DNA from: Thereva unica
Taxonomy: Eukaryota > Arthropoda > Insecta > Diptera > Therevidae
Direction of reading: 5' to 3'
Assembly (NCBI GenBank): GCA_949987705.1
Contig: OX465282.1
Span: 127,244,310 to 127,308,309, forward strand
Length of the DNA: 64,000 bases
A program made the translations under genes and the position numbers. Positions within the stretch are counted from its first letter, which is position 1. The number at the start of each line of letters is the position of its first letter. Shown here piece after piece: positions 1 to 11,203 of the stretch. A model generated the notes under the pieces. The model ran no database searches. It saw only the letters and a program-made list of their open reading frames with translations, and was not told the DNA's origin.

Positions 1-2584
1 TTCAACTGCGTAGTTTATCACATGTGACGTCACTATTTTCACTCAGCTCTCAGACCGAGCTTTTGGACCCTCTTTTATTCCGATAAACTGCGAAATTTAG
101 ACAGTTTAGCGTTCAGTTCTATCAGTTCCGACCATTTGGCATAATTAAAAAAACTTACTCAAATCAAAAAAACTGATCCGACTTAGCAAAAATCCGTACA
201 ATGAACTAGCGTTCCAGTTCAGTTTATCGTACAGTTTTTTAAACACAGTTCAACTGCGCAATTAAAACTGAGGGTGCTTAAGGACGGGCTTTTGTGTCGC
301 CAAGCGTTAAATTCAACATTATTACTGCGACTAAGAATAATGATGGAGATGAGCTGTCGATCATGAAGAAAAAGTCTAGTAATTGCTTGGCTTACTTTAT
401 CAAAGGCATAAAAGAAACATATCATCAGCGAAGGGTTTGGATTGGAGAGAATTAATAAAAAGTCTTTTATGAAGATAAGGGTGAGAGAAAGTGATGAAAT
501 TGAGCCCTGGGGAGCTTCGGCCGTGATTTTGTGGGATTTGAATTCCAAGTTGGATTGTGTGCGGTTTAGATTCCAGTCACGATATTATTGGATCTTCTAT
601 TACTACTTTCCGTCATCTAAAACATGCTATTAAATATGGAGTTTCATAAAAGAATGAAAAACAGCGAAAAAGAAGCCTACTTTCAAGCTCTATTGGCAAA
701 AAGGGTGGCCGAAGAAGTGAAACAAGCAGTGGCTGAAACATTGAAACACTTTGATGCAAGGTTAGTCAGAAGCCAAAGTTAAGTCGGCTCAGTAGCCTAA
801 CGATTAGATGACATGTGTGCAGCAAATTCCTCTCAATCGTACATTCGACCGTACTCGATGGAGACTTTATACTGGCAATTGAAGTTTTATAAAACCGGCT
901 GAAATTTGTAATTCTAAACAAGGACTCCTCTAGAAACTGGTATGGTGAAGGCTTATTGCATTTCTAGGTTTAAACTTATTTTAAGTCTCGGAGCGCTTGC
1001 TTCCGTCTTAGTAATGATCTTGGCGCTACCGATTGGCATGTCTTTATCGTTCCAAGGAGACCTGTTATATTTCTGAGCAGCCTTTAAATCAAACAATAAG
1101 TTTTTGATTGAAAAACCCCGCATGATAGAGCCATCATTCTTCCCCGACTAGCGATTTCGGTTCAACATTAGAAATCCGGAAGCGATTTATTAATTAAATA
1201 TTTTATTAAACTTATCTCACCTAGCTACGTTCAGTCATATCCATCATCTCTAATAAAGTTCAAATTACCTGCAAAAAAAGGATTCTGGTTAATAATCAAA
1301 ATTTAATGAATGAAAAATGCTTAAAAATTACAAATATTTTTGCAGTAAGTTTTGTTATTAAAAAATGTCTGAACAGCATTCATAATTTCTACAAAGGAAC
1401 AATGCGGCAAATGATGAAAGAAGCTGGGGCAAGCTTTGTGCCTTAACCTTGTTCTGGATGTAATAAGACAAACTGTCGTAACAACCTCTTACAACTTAAA
1501 ATAACTAAAAAAACATGAGGGACAATTCATTCTAAAGTTTTATCAACAAGAAGAAAAAGAATTTTTTTAACGAGTTTATCTGAATTTTAGCAAACTTCTG
1601 CGTTGTTCTCGTCTTCCTCTTGCTACAGAAACCAGTTTCCAAACATGAAGCACAATTAAGAATGAATCTACAGTGGAGTATTTCTCATGTACTTTCTTAA
1701 CTTCTCTTTAAAAAGGAAGAAGTCTTTTTCATCATCATCATCATTGGTGAAACAACCATAAGCAATGTAATAACGTTCCACTAAAATTTCTCTAGTAACA
1801 ACAACCAAGGTAAAATATGCCAGTCAAAACTCTTCTCCCGTTTATTAGTAGTTGAATTAAAGAAATTTTTTTAATCTAATAAAAACTTCATTTATATTTT
1901 TTCTCGCTCTTGTTCCATTTATAGAAATTCAGCAGCTCTTAACTCATTATTAACAAGGTCCTTTGAGGCTTAAAATCGTCCTTTACAAGTAATACCAAGA
2001 ACTTCTCTAAATATGCGAAGATTTTTTGGAGCATTAAAAGTGGATTATAAAATTCCTGGAAAATGTAGCAGAATTCCAGGAATGCTTTAAGGCAGTAAAT
2101 GTAAACGTCGTCAGACAGCTGAAATAGTAACTAGCTTAACATTCTGCGGAATTATTATATTAAATGGAACTGAGCCAAAAGATGAAAAGGAATTTTGTAA
2201 CTGCATAAAGGATCGATATAAGGAGAGAAAGTGTTAAATCAGAATTTTGATGAGAATTTTTTTGAGGGAGCAAGGATATAACTTAAAGTTGGTGCTATTT
2301 TTGGATTGAAATCGATTTTTTCTACACATTATTTCTGTGAAATGTTGGGGTAGGAAAACGAATAAATTCTGAATTGGTGCTAAATGTAAAAGTTATAAGG
2401 GCATGAACAAGAGCCACAATAGATTATAGAACTGGGTTGGAAGATACTTATGGGGACACAGGTGGGCTGTGAGAGCAGCTAGCTGGTGTCTCCACATACT
2501 AGTATCATATTTGCCAAACCAAATTTGTTACTTTCTAAACGATAAATCTGGTATCATTCCATTTTAATTCCTTTGAAATTATAC
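1..2584. other. Unassigned AT-rich stretch
   Basis: No gene recognised. There are short open frames on both strands near 219-633, and a 47-codon frame at 638-781 rich in Lys, Glu and Ala that I cannot place. If the dally exon at 18901-19162 is correctly read, this stretch is intronic. Nothing here has clear repeat boundaries. Confidence 0.4.
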
Positions 2585-3790
2585 TTTTTTTTATGTGGAA
2601 GAGTCTAAGCTTAGATGTCATTCTTTATACCAGTGGTTCCCAAACTTTATTTCGTTCGGAATCTTTCTACAATTTATAAAATTTGGCGGAACCCAACGAT
2701 GAAAGCTTTCTTGTCTGTCTGTTTGTCCGGTACATATCTTGCAATCGATTGTTTGAATACTTCCGGTTACCCGATCACCCTGAAATTTTGCACACAACTT
2801 CCGCTCCGATGACACAATGCAAAATGGTATACTCATTATACCGTTAGATCCATGGCGGCCGTCTCAAGAGGACGGATTACTGCTTTCTTCACGGAACAAA
2901 TTTTGCAATCAATTTTTCAAATACTTACGGATATCCTATCATGCTGAAATTTTATCAGCTTTAGCTCCGATGACAATGCAAAATGGTATACTCAATATAC
3001 CTTTAGATCCATGGCGGCAGTCTCAGGAGGGCGGATTGAAATATTCTTCACAACCCCTTGGACATGGGTATCAAATGAAACGGTATAATAAGTAGAACAC
3101 CATAAGCAGTATGGTATACTCAATATATTGTTTGGCCCATGGCGGCCATCTCAAGAGGGCGGATTACCATTTTCTTCACAACCTCCTCGACATGGGAATA
3201 TGGAATGGAGGCCAAAATGTTACGCGGCATGACGTAGACCAAATTTCAAGGAAGAAGGGCCACTCGCACTTTCTGATTAGCAAGAACGCGTTAAACGTCC
3301 GGCGCAGCGCCAGTGAGTCTGCGAATGTATTTGCGCTTCGCCGCTGGTGACACGGAACCCTACAATTTTTTCGTGGAACCGTAAGGTTCCGCGGAACCCA
3401 CTTTGTGAATCACTGCTTTATACCACCAGTCCTTCATGTCGTTTACTTCATGGTGCAATGTCTGGTAGTAAGCTTAGCTCGAAGATAGAAAAAGGTTATT
3501 TAAAGTTAGGAGTAGTCTAGAGGATTCATGAGGAGAAGGCAGTGGGGCTTGCGTTTGAACTCTTATATGCCACAACAGTCGGGGTTAGCAGAAGACAGCC
3601 TTGTCGGAATGTTATGCCTCCTAAAACAAGAGAATCTCGCTAACCAGCCGATACGTGTGACGCAGACAGTACCAGACTACCAGGTGAACAAAGATGTGCA
3701 CCGTCCCCTAGGTTTAGACGGCTGGTACCCTGTTATTAACCGATTAAGCAGCCTGGAGCGTTATTAGGGCTACTATAAGAGCCATACCAT
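2585..3790 (-). repeat. Family A dispersed repeat, interrupted by a hAT MITE
   Basis: The repeat starts with a T run at 2585-2592, an A-tail if read on the minus strand. It resumes after the MITE at 3424 with the block around 'CATGGTGCAA.GTCT.GTAGTAAGCTT'. The same block recurs at 35707, 40133 and 41640. The right part (about 3520-3785) matches 40290-40600, including a stretch around 'ACAGTACCAGACTACC'. The A-tail and 5' variability suggest a retrotransposed element whose 3' end lies at the left, either a SINE or a non-LTR 3' UTR. The open frame at 3528-3767 is not a gene. Confidence 0.7.
2631..3415. mobile_element. Non-autonomous hAT-type element (MITE), complete
   Basis: The 785-bp element is flanked by an exact 8-bp target duplication CTTTATAC at 2623-2630 and 3416-3423. 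The left end is CAGTGGTTCCCAAACTTTAT. The right end read inward is CAGTGATTCACAAAGTGGGT. CAG-starting TIRs plus an 8-bp duplication are the hallmark of the hAT superfamily. The interior holds three diverged copies of a block containing 'GGTATACTCA.TATACCGTT' and 'CCATGGCGGCC.TCTCAAG' at about 2824, 2988 and 3115. There is no transposase. Open frames here (2618-2836, 2817-3095, 3111-3350) are by-products. Related fragments lie at 59680-59815 and 62585-62885. Confidence 0.93.
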
Positions 3791-4640
3791 TGATTTGTGA
3801 TAGCAGTCAATGTAGTCTATATAACGTATAGTTTTTGAAGATACCGTGTTGCGTACTAAAGATTTATGATGGATAATTTATGGATCGCACTTTATTAATT
3901 TTGCAAAAATTCCTATTTCTGTATTTCTTCTTTAACTGACACTACTATTGTTACGCAACTCCCGTCCCCTACCAACCTGATTGGTGGTTGATTCATCCAG
4001 TAGATTAGATTTTGTTTAAGACTCGCGAAGGGTATGTGTCTCAAAAGGGAAGACTTTAATAAATGCCTCGAACTAAAAACTGTACGTTACCTTTCGTTAA
4101 ACTTTTGCGTATCATACCTCCCCTATCAATTATACTCGTGACTACGAGATATATGACAATAATGACCCATCAACTACCGGCTCACCTTATATCAATTAGG
4201 AACTCCAAAGCCATGTAGACATTAATCAATAAAATAGAACTAAAGTTCAGTAACATTTTAGAAAACATTCTTGCTTTAGACAAAAGAGGCATACTTGCGA
4301 ACTTCTAGTATTTCCCTTTAGTAAATCGGGTGTGCATAGTTTAGATCAATGGGGGGCCAACCCAAACGGTATCGCGGGCCACTTTAAAAATTCAATATGA
4401 TCTCGCCGGCCGGGGTGATATATGAATCTTAGAATATCGTTAATTAAAATACTGAATAAAAGTACCCCAAGAATGGAGCCTTGAAGGAGGCCAGCGTGGA
4501 GTAGGGCACTTGAGGAACTTAAGCCACGTAGATCAACCTTTTGAGAGATAAGAAACTTTGCAAAAGTTTAAGAGCAGAAAGAGAAAATTTGTGTTTGAGG
4601 GCAGTTTTCGCAGAAGCAGGGCGTGATTGACGGAGATCTC
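3791..4640. other. Unassigned stretch
   Basis: AT-rich with no gene recognised. The part after about 4440 may already belong to the decayed retroelement whose C-terminus follows, but I cannot read it reliably. Confidence 0.35.
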
Positions 4641-4649
4641 AACTAACGC

Positions 4650-4882
4650 CAGCTCCAATGTTAAGGCAGCTCTTTCGTATGGTTGCGAAACATTGAAAGT
4701 CGCCTTCCAGTTTTTATCCTAAAACTCCGTTGGCAAAATAAAATTGCAATTAAAGAACTATTGCGACATACCGACCAAGAAAGCATAGCAAAACAGGCCC
4801 TTGAATGGAGTCCGCATGGAACCCATCGAGTTGGAAGGCCTAGAGCAATGTGGAGGACAACTTGCAGAATGAAATTCTGAGA
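4650..4882 (+). pseudogene. RTE-like non-LTR element, C-terminal fragment
   Basis: Frame 1 reads N-V-K-A-A-L-S-Y-G-C-E-T from about 4658, the RT-distal 'YGCET' block of RTE-like endonuclease/reverse transcriptases. After a frameshift near 4700 the frame at 4683-4880 continues with LPVFI and the ELLRHTDQESI block, then ALEWSPHGTHRVGRPRAMWR, typical of the extreme C-terminus of these proteins (GRPR followed by TWR-like). Residues that normally separate QESI and ALEW are missing, so there is an internal deletion as well as the frameshift. Dead fragment. Confidence 0.8.
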
Positions 4883-4885
4883 AGC

Positions 4886-5478
4886 TTTTTCCTATGAAAA
4901 TTTCTTAGTTACCAATAAAGAACGTAGGTTAGTATGAGAATTCAATAGCGGTAAAAATTATAACTTTTTCTGAGAATTTAAAATTTTGTACTGTTGCATC
5001 ATTATAAATCCACCAGTCTATGTGAAGGTTTTGTAGAGTTAACACAAGTTGTTCTCCGTGTAAATTTAGTCTAGTGTTTTTAAAATAAAATTTTTGAAAA
5101 TACCAAGAGGAAAAAGTTAATAATGCCCCGGCTTCACCGACCTTAGTTCAGTAATATTCAGTTCAATCCACATAAGTAGTTTCACCGGCTGAAGCTTAGT
5201 TCATGTGCAGTTCGTGCTGAAATTGCTGTTGCTTTTTCGCCAAACGTCAGACATTCAAAAGGCCAGTGAAGTAGCATTTCACTATTACGGTTGATTACTC
5301 TATTTTGAGCTTATCTCTCTTCTACTTTCAACTTCAGTTCGATTCCAGTTGGTTTGTTTTATCCTCAGTTGAATATGTGTAAATTTATAAATTTGCAAGA
5401 GAGCGTATAATGACCATGAACAGGATCTAGAACCACGAATAAAAAACATCAGAAGTTGACCGAAGACTTAAGAGTCTC
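4886..5478. other. Unassigned stretch
   Basis: AT-rich with no gene or repeat boundary recognised. Confidence 0.35.
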
Positions 5479-5733
5479 GGCCCAAAATTCCTAGAGTCCG
5501 CACCAAAAGAGATGAGGTATCTTTGCGCATGTGGGGAAAGGAAAATTCCACACAAATAAACATTGCGCATATGTATAAGACATGCGCTTATGTATTTTCA
5601 AATTTTCTTTTCCAAATCTGTTGAGACGGAGCTACATCTGCCCGCCCCCTAAAATGTGACCACGACGACGAAAACTGCGACTTTTGAGATACCTCATCTT
5701 TTTTGGTATAGACTCTACCAGGGTTTTGGCCCC
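5479..5733. mobile_element. TIR element (MITE-like), superfamily unclear
   Basis: The left arm (5479-5530) starts GGCCCAAAATTCC and contains AGATGAGGTATCT. The reverse complement of 5690-5733 starts GGCCAAAACCCTGG and contains the same AGATGAGGTATCT block. The inverted repeat is close to 50 bp with small gaps. The interior holds two copies of a GCGCATAT/ATGCGC-type motif. I found no clean target duplication, so the exact ends are uncertain. Confidence 0.65.
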
Positions 5734-5741
5734 ATTATAGA

Positions 5742-5855
5742 TAAACTTGAATTCTCCCAGTGGCTGTCTCATCAGACGGGTAAAGTACAAAGTCACCGAA
5801 TTGACTAATCAATGCCAAACCACATATTGAAACAGCCACTGGGCTCAAGTTATAA
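5742..5855. repeat. Inverted repeat, about 23-bp arms and 64-bp loop
   Basis: CCCAGTGGCTGT at 5756-5767 pairs with ACAGCCACTGGG at 5832-5843. Pairing extends outward through the ACTTGA/TCAAGT blocks at 5745 and 5845. It may be a tiny TIR element with CCCAG ends, comparable with those at 38769 and 39239, or a plain hairpin. Confidence 0.6.
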
Positions 5856-8392
5856 AAGCAGGAAACAGTATTGCCGCTATTTGGAAACGAACCATGGACT
5901 TCCATGATGGTAGTTTTAGGTCTAAGACCTCTATTGCAGAATAAGCTAATATTAGAAAGTTGACAGGTGGTTCGACGTCTTCATGTAAGCTTGTGATTCA
6001 AAAGTTTGTTTTGACCAAGTCCAGCGGAGTTGTAAAAGGAAAAGTAAAGTAGTGTTTTAGGAAAGACCCTAAAAAGCAACACCATATTTGCTATCCAAAA
6101 TCCTATATTGTTACGATCCTCTCTACCGTTTATTTACGATCCTATCTACCGTATTCCAGTCTAGATACTGCTTAATCTAACGTCTAATTTTTAGTTTACT
6201 AAACTAATAAAAACGTTTTTTCTACGATAAAAATCCATTAGTTTACAACCCTATGATTATCAAAATACCCTCAATTTCCTGCCATGAAAATTTCTCATTA
6301 CCTTTTGCTTAAACTTCACACACAAAATTACCTGCGCACATCACAACAAAAACCAAGCTCCTATACGACTGCGGCCACCTGAATGTGATACATTCATTCA
6401 CAGTCCACAACCTAGGCCAAAAACACCTCATCTTCCGGGGTCAAAAATTTTCTCAAACACTCAAATCTTCATAAAACAAAAGAAAGAATTCTTGAAGATG
6501 TGAAGAGAAGAACTTCCCCTCTCTCGCCCCTCCTTGGACCTATATCATAGCACTTGTTTCGGGCTCTGCACTGCGCCCTGCCGTATCAAGACCCTTTTTT
6601 CTGTAAAGAATTTCTCGAAGTGTAGGTGGTGCACATAAATCAAGCTGCGCATGGCTGTTTGATGTGTCCGATACTATACAGAGTCTGCGCGTCCATCTAT
6701 TACCATTTCACCTCTTGCACCGGATTCTGTGTACAACAACGATGCATTCTGAGAAGCAAGAATCTCGAGGTGATTGAACGAACACCTTTTACCTGGCGAA
6801 TATTTTTTGAGAGAAGCATTTCAATAGGGCATACATACAGTAGAAACAGCAGGTAACTATATGGTAGTGTCTGGTGGGCTTGCGGGAACGCCATGATTTC
6901 GGCTTCAGGTAAGTGTAAAGTACATATAAGGAAAGAGTCTATTATCTTATCAGGAAGGTGAACAGAGTCTTTTAATGTCGGGGGAAATATATGTTTATCT
7001 ATATCGATTTGGTGGTGCAAGCTTTCTAAGTATTGTCATATCGTAATCTTTTGTGTATTGTTATCTTTATTGGAGAGTTAAATTGACGTAATGTTGGTGA
7101 ATTGTGAGTGATTGAAAATTGATTCCGGATAATTTTGTTTATGTACACATTTAAAAATATATTTTAAAAGGAAAAATGATAAAATTGTTTTGTAAACGGG
7201 AAAATAAATGAAGAGTGTTTTATAGAAATAGAATTATATTTGCACAATCGGGCATATTTCAAGCTAACAGCATTGAAACACGAATTTTTTGTTGATATTA
7301 TTATGATAGCTTTGAAAGTAATAGGAAACGCGCAGTCTGTGTCGCAATAATTTTATTAATATTATTTGTTTTTGTTATTATTGAATTTGTTGCTTTTTTA
7401 GTCGTCATAAAACAATTAACAAAGAGAACGACGATAAGGAGTTACTTTAATATTAAATCTTTTATCAGAAACTGGTGTTCATTTAAAGAGTTAAGTATTT
7501 CCGAAGAAAGAAGAAAGCAATTTGGAGCATGCTTAAAACAGAATGCTCTCATATACTGTGAAAATATGTCGATATGATATCGACACTGCAAAACCAAATT
7601 GTTACAAGCGCCAATTTTGCGAAGATACTTTTTTCAGCTTTTAAGGAATTATTAGCCATTCTTCATATAATAATGAAAAGATGAGATCATAGAACCGTAA
7701 AAAGAATGAATTTTTTAGAAAAGTTTCGGAAAACAAAAATTTTGGAAGGTCCGAAGTTAAAGGATAGGTTACAGCCCATCCACACAATACATTCTTTGGC
7801 TGCGCACTATTTTTTTTACAAATTTCATACATTTCATATGAACACTGCACTACTCCAACTTTTTAGCACCGGCTTTTGGTTGCGTAACTATGGTTTCACT
7901 ACCAAAATTGCATAAAATTCTATGGGAACTTAAGTGTAAAAATGAAAAATGGCCTTACAACGAGCGTACACCGACCGTATGGATTTTTAAGGGACATATG
8001 ATGGGCGTAGAGTTTTTAATTGTTTGTAACGGAAGCATAGGCTTTATTGAGTAGTTAAATTGTGTAGTGTTCGCTTTGAATATAAAGAGAATGAGGTGAT
8101 TGCGATATGCCATTTTCGTAAACGCTGATTATATTCAAATAATTGGGGAACAACCCGTTCGTGAGTGTATGGTGTATGGCCGTACAGTCCTGCAAACAAC
8201 CCTCTGATGCCTGGTATATGGCCGAGGACTATGTTTCAATCACGGCCGTTGTTCGCCCTTTGTAAGGCCATTTTATATTTTTACTCGGGAAAAGGGAGTG
8301 CAACCAAAGAGTGTATCGTGTGGACAGACCTTCAGGGGCGGAAACGGAGCTTGTGTAGATGTCGATGAACCTTATATGTATGTATGTAGCGT
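5856..8392. other. Unassigned stretch
   Basis: No gene recognised. A two-copy tandem of about 24 bp ('ACGATCCT.TCTACCGT') lies at 6115-6152. Short open frames at 6626-6856, 6700-7020 and 7641-7915 overlap on opposite strands and show no family motif. A GTAT microsatellite of about four units is at 8378-8390. Confidence 0.35.
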
Positions 8393-8620
8393 GAGACGAG
8401 CTGGCTAATCTTGTGTTGCGAGAAAGCTTTGCCGTGTTGACAAGAAATTCTTAATTGCGATGCAACAATCGCTAACTATGGGAATAAGGATAAAATTTGG
8501 AAAGGACTGCTACATTTCTACATTCTTACATTTCTACGGTGGCTTAAAGAGCCTATGCAGCCACAAAGGATGCCATCCCCACTAAGTTTGATGGCGCGGT
8601 TTTGCACCTGGTGTAGCTAT
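8393..8620 (-). repeat. Family A repeat, internal fragment
   Basis: The block 'GGCTAATCTTGTGTTGCGAG' and the following AGCTTTGCCGTGTTGACA segment match 57150-57215 and, more weakly, 41898-41935. A TTTCTAC motif is locally repeated at about 8514-8536. Boundaries are approximate. Confidence 0.5.
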
Positions 8621-9188
8621 ACCCTCATCCGCAAAATTGTGGGGAGAGGCGGTGGGAGGGGATTGAGATCATATCATTTATGCATATTAGGTAAAAAGCG
8701 GGTAAACGTATTGACCCCTACGGAGCACCGGCCAAAATGGTGTGGGGTGTGGATCCGACATTATCCAATACTTCTTTAATTTAACGGCAAAACAGAAAGC
8801 TCTCAATCCAGCAGTGGAAACAAGCATCGGTTAAGTTCAAAGAAAATTCTGACATAGCCTGGTGAAAAATAGAACGCTAGAAGAGGCCAATCATACGGGG
8901 AGATAAATAGAAGTGTTTGGCATCATAAAAGAGCTGTCATAAAAACGGAGAACGAGCCAAACAGCGGCAAAGCGAAAAAATGGAATTGGATTGGCCATGT
9001 CGAGTTGGAAGTCAACGTAGAGGAGTATTTTATTAGGGAAGGCCATAACAACTGGGAGATCAGCTGAGAGCTGTTGCACAAAACAGAGCCCACTGGGGGG
9101 CAACTTAGGCTAAATGGAGCAAAATTTGTGCTTTAAAAATTAGATAGGAAGAAGAAAACGGGCAATTAGATTGGTGACCATAAAGGGT
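8621..9188. other. Unassigned stretch
   Basis: No gene recognised. The first part may continue the family A fragment. Confidence 0.3.
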
Positions 9189-9440
9189 GCCAATAGCATA
9201 TCCAGTAGCCCCGTTTTCGTTCGATTGCGTATGTCAAGCAGCATCGGACGTCGGTAGTACTTGGTTGGGGGATTGCTTGGAAGAACAACATTCGCGTTTG
9301 GAATGGTCCCTGCCCATAATTATGCATGTAATTTTTAGATTTTCCTGCCTCTGGCGGGAAGGAGCATGCCTCTAGCAGGCATATTTTTAATGTTTTGTGC
9401 CTGGTGAGGGAGCATACATGCCTATGGGTGGGTATGTGAA
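9189..9440 (+). mobile_element. 5S rRNA-derived SINE, most complete copy
   Basis: From 9189 to about 9305 the sequence follows animal 5S rRNA along nearly its whole length: GCCAATAGCATATCCAG at the start, TTCGTTCGATTGC, then CAAGCAGCATCGGACG (A-box region), GGTAGTACTTGGTTGGGGGA (C-box region) and GCTTGG. The end TTCGCGTTTGG leads into a non-5S body containing repeated GCATGCCT(C/A)T motifs (9365, 9416). The same body follows the 5S-like head at 49172. This is the layout of a SINE3-type element with an internal pol III promoter. It has many substitutions and is not a functional 5S gene. Confidence 0.8.
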
Positions 9441-9489
9441 AAGCAAACCGTGACAGGCTGGCGAGAAGCGCGTCAATAAATATTGACTA

Positions 9490-10640
9490 TGTAAGATATG
9501 TAGCATAGTACCAATACCTGGGGCAACGGACCCCTGAAGCTGCCTAAGTCGTACAGACCTATCAGCTTAACCTCTTTTCTTTTGAAAACGATGGAAAGGC
9601 CACTAGACGTTCATATTAGGCGCAAGCTGGAGCTCTCCATTCCTTTACGTAGCTCTGAGTTCGCTTACTCGAAGGGTAAATCAACAGAGGTTGCTTTACA
9701 TCACCTGGCCAATAAAATCAAGAAAAAAAACCTTCCTCGCTAAAGAAACTTCTTTATGTGCGTTCCTTGACATCAAATGCGTTTTTGATAACAATGGCTA
9801 TGACTCTATTTCTAGAGCACTGGCACTCAGAAACCTGGATCCTCACACGATTGAGTGGATAAATGCTATGCTGGTAAGACATGGGATCTTACATCACAAA
9901 TGATGTACTGGATGTACAATACGATCGTTAAACCCTGTGGGCACTTATGCCGGTATAGCCCAAGACTTAACAGGTTAAGTCGATCCTCAAGTGCAGCAAA
10001 CTGCAATGGCTTGCTTGCCTCTATATTACCGGAGCTATCCGGGCCTGTTCCACAGCTGCAATGAAAGGAATCTTTGGATTGAACCCATTGCTTATCTTCA
10101 TATGGTTTCGCTCTGCTGGATCCCCGGACACTGGGGTATCGAGAGAAATGAGGCTGCAGGCAGCCTCGCGAGGGAGGGACCTGTGACGTTGGTCCAGAGC
10201 ACAGAACCCTTCTGTGGCATCTCTTAGTCCACCTTCAGGTCCCTGATAGAGGAGTGCATTAAGGGACAAAACTTGGCCTATTGGGAATTAGCCCCGACAG
10301 GCTAAAGATCTTATAAGACTCTTTGCCTTAAGGAGCACTATCACCTTAAACACAGCGGACCTTAGGCTTCTGGTGAGTTATCTGACTGCTCATGTAGGAC
10401 TGCGGTATCACCTTCATAGCCTAGGACTGTCTCTAGAGACAGAATATCGACTGTGCATGGAAGGCGACGAGACTTTCACACATATTCTTTGTGAATGCCC
10501 TGCTCTGATCTGGGTTAGAAGAAGAACGTTTATCAGAGAGTTTTTGAGCCCTGCTAAAGTCCGGTCTTGGTCAATTAAAGACCTTCTTGCCTTCATCCGG
10601 AACTCTGATAGTCTGTTCTGCTAGTAGGGTACATACACAA
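9490..10640 (+). pseudogene. LOA/R1-like non-LTR element with RNase H, decayed
   Basis: Readable blocks in order are: PxSYRPISLTSFLLKTMER-like DNA at 9535-9600 (RT palm entry), AYSKGKSTEVALHHLANKI at 9663-9720 (frameshifted), CAFLDIKCVFDN at about 9762-9797 (the DIEGAF motif with changes), LQWLACLYITGAIRACSTAA near 10005-10065 (post-RT block), WIPGHWGIERNEAAGSLARE at 10117-10176 (RNase H C-terminal histidine region), and RLCMEGDETFTHILCECPAL at 10449-10509 (C-terminal zinc-like motif with one Cys lost). The catalytic xADD block and most of the RNase H domain are missing. Plus-strand, 5'-truncated and internally deleted copy. Confidence 0.88.
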
Positions 10641-10701
10641 TAGTCTTAACTTGGCCGCTGTGTTCACCATGTGGGTTGCTGTCACTATCAGTAGGGTTAT
10701 A

Positions 10702-11201
10702 CCCTTGACACACTGCAAAAACGAATGAGCATTCTTCCAACTTCATTGGCTTTCAATGATCATTCATTTTAGAAGCGACACACTGCATTTCTCAAGGTTC
10801 ATTGGAACTGTCAAAAGAGAAACTTTACACAAACTGCTAAATATATGAATTGAAAGTGATTACATAGTGATTTATAATTTTAAATTCAATAAAAATTATT
10901 AATTGAGGCCCAACAACAGTTATTTACAATGGAACCTACTACTTTTAAAAAAATTCTGAAATCTGAATGACAGTTTGACAGGTATTTCAGTTTGAAATTC
11001 TACTGGAAATTTCATGGAAAGTTGTTCGATAATTTCCCAATTTCACTTCCATCTTCATTGAATGAAGTTATTTTGACTTCATTCGATTGAATGACGAATG
11101 AAGCTGTTGAATGAACATTGGACATGACATACTGGGCGCGAATGGTCATTCATAGCCGAATGATACTGCAATGTTCATTCGATGCTGCAGTGTGTCAAGG
11201 G
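10702..11201. mobile_element. TA-flanked TIR element (MITE), 500 bp
   Basis: The TIR starts CCCTTGACACACTGCA on both ends and, with small changes, extends about 33 bp into CGAATGA(G/A)CATT. It is flanked by TA at 10700-10701 and 11202-11203, as for Tc1/mariner-like insertions. The interior is rich in GAATGA/TCATTC words in both orientations, as in MITEs with subterminal repeats. There is no coding capacity. It sits just beyond the 3' end of the LOA-like fragment. The superfamily is inferred only from the TA. Confidence 0.8.
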
Positions 11202-11203
11202 TA

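Noticed and set aside
2817..3095. 92-codon plus-strand frame with an internal protein repeat
   Set aside because: It lies inside the hAT MITE, and its repeat reflects the DNA block repeats.
9189..9305. A genuine 5S rRNA gene
   Set aside because: Too many substitutions and a deletion in the 5' third, followed by a dispersed SINE body shared with 49266 onward.
10905..10925. Minus-strand AAC-TGT-TGT resembling the Asn-Cys-Cys block expected in dally exon 2
   Set aside because: It lies inside the 500-bp TIR element and the surrounding codons do not match glypicans.
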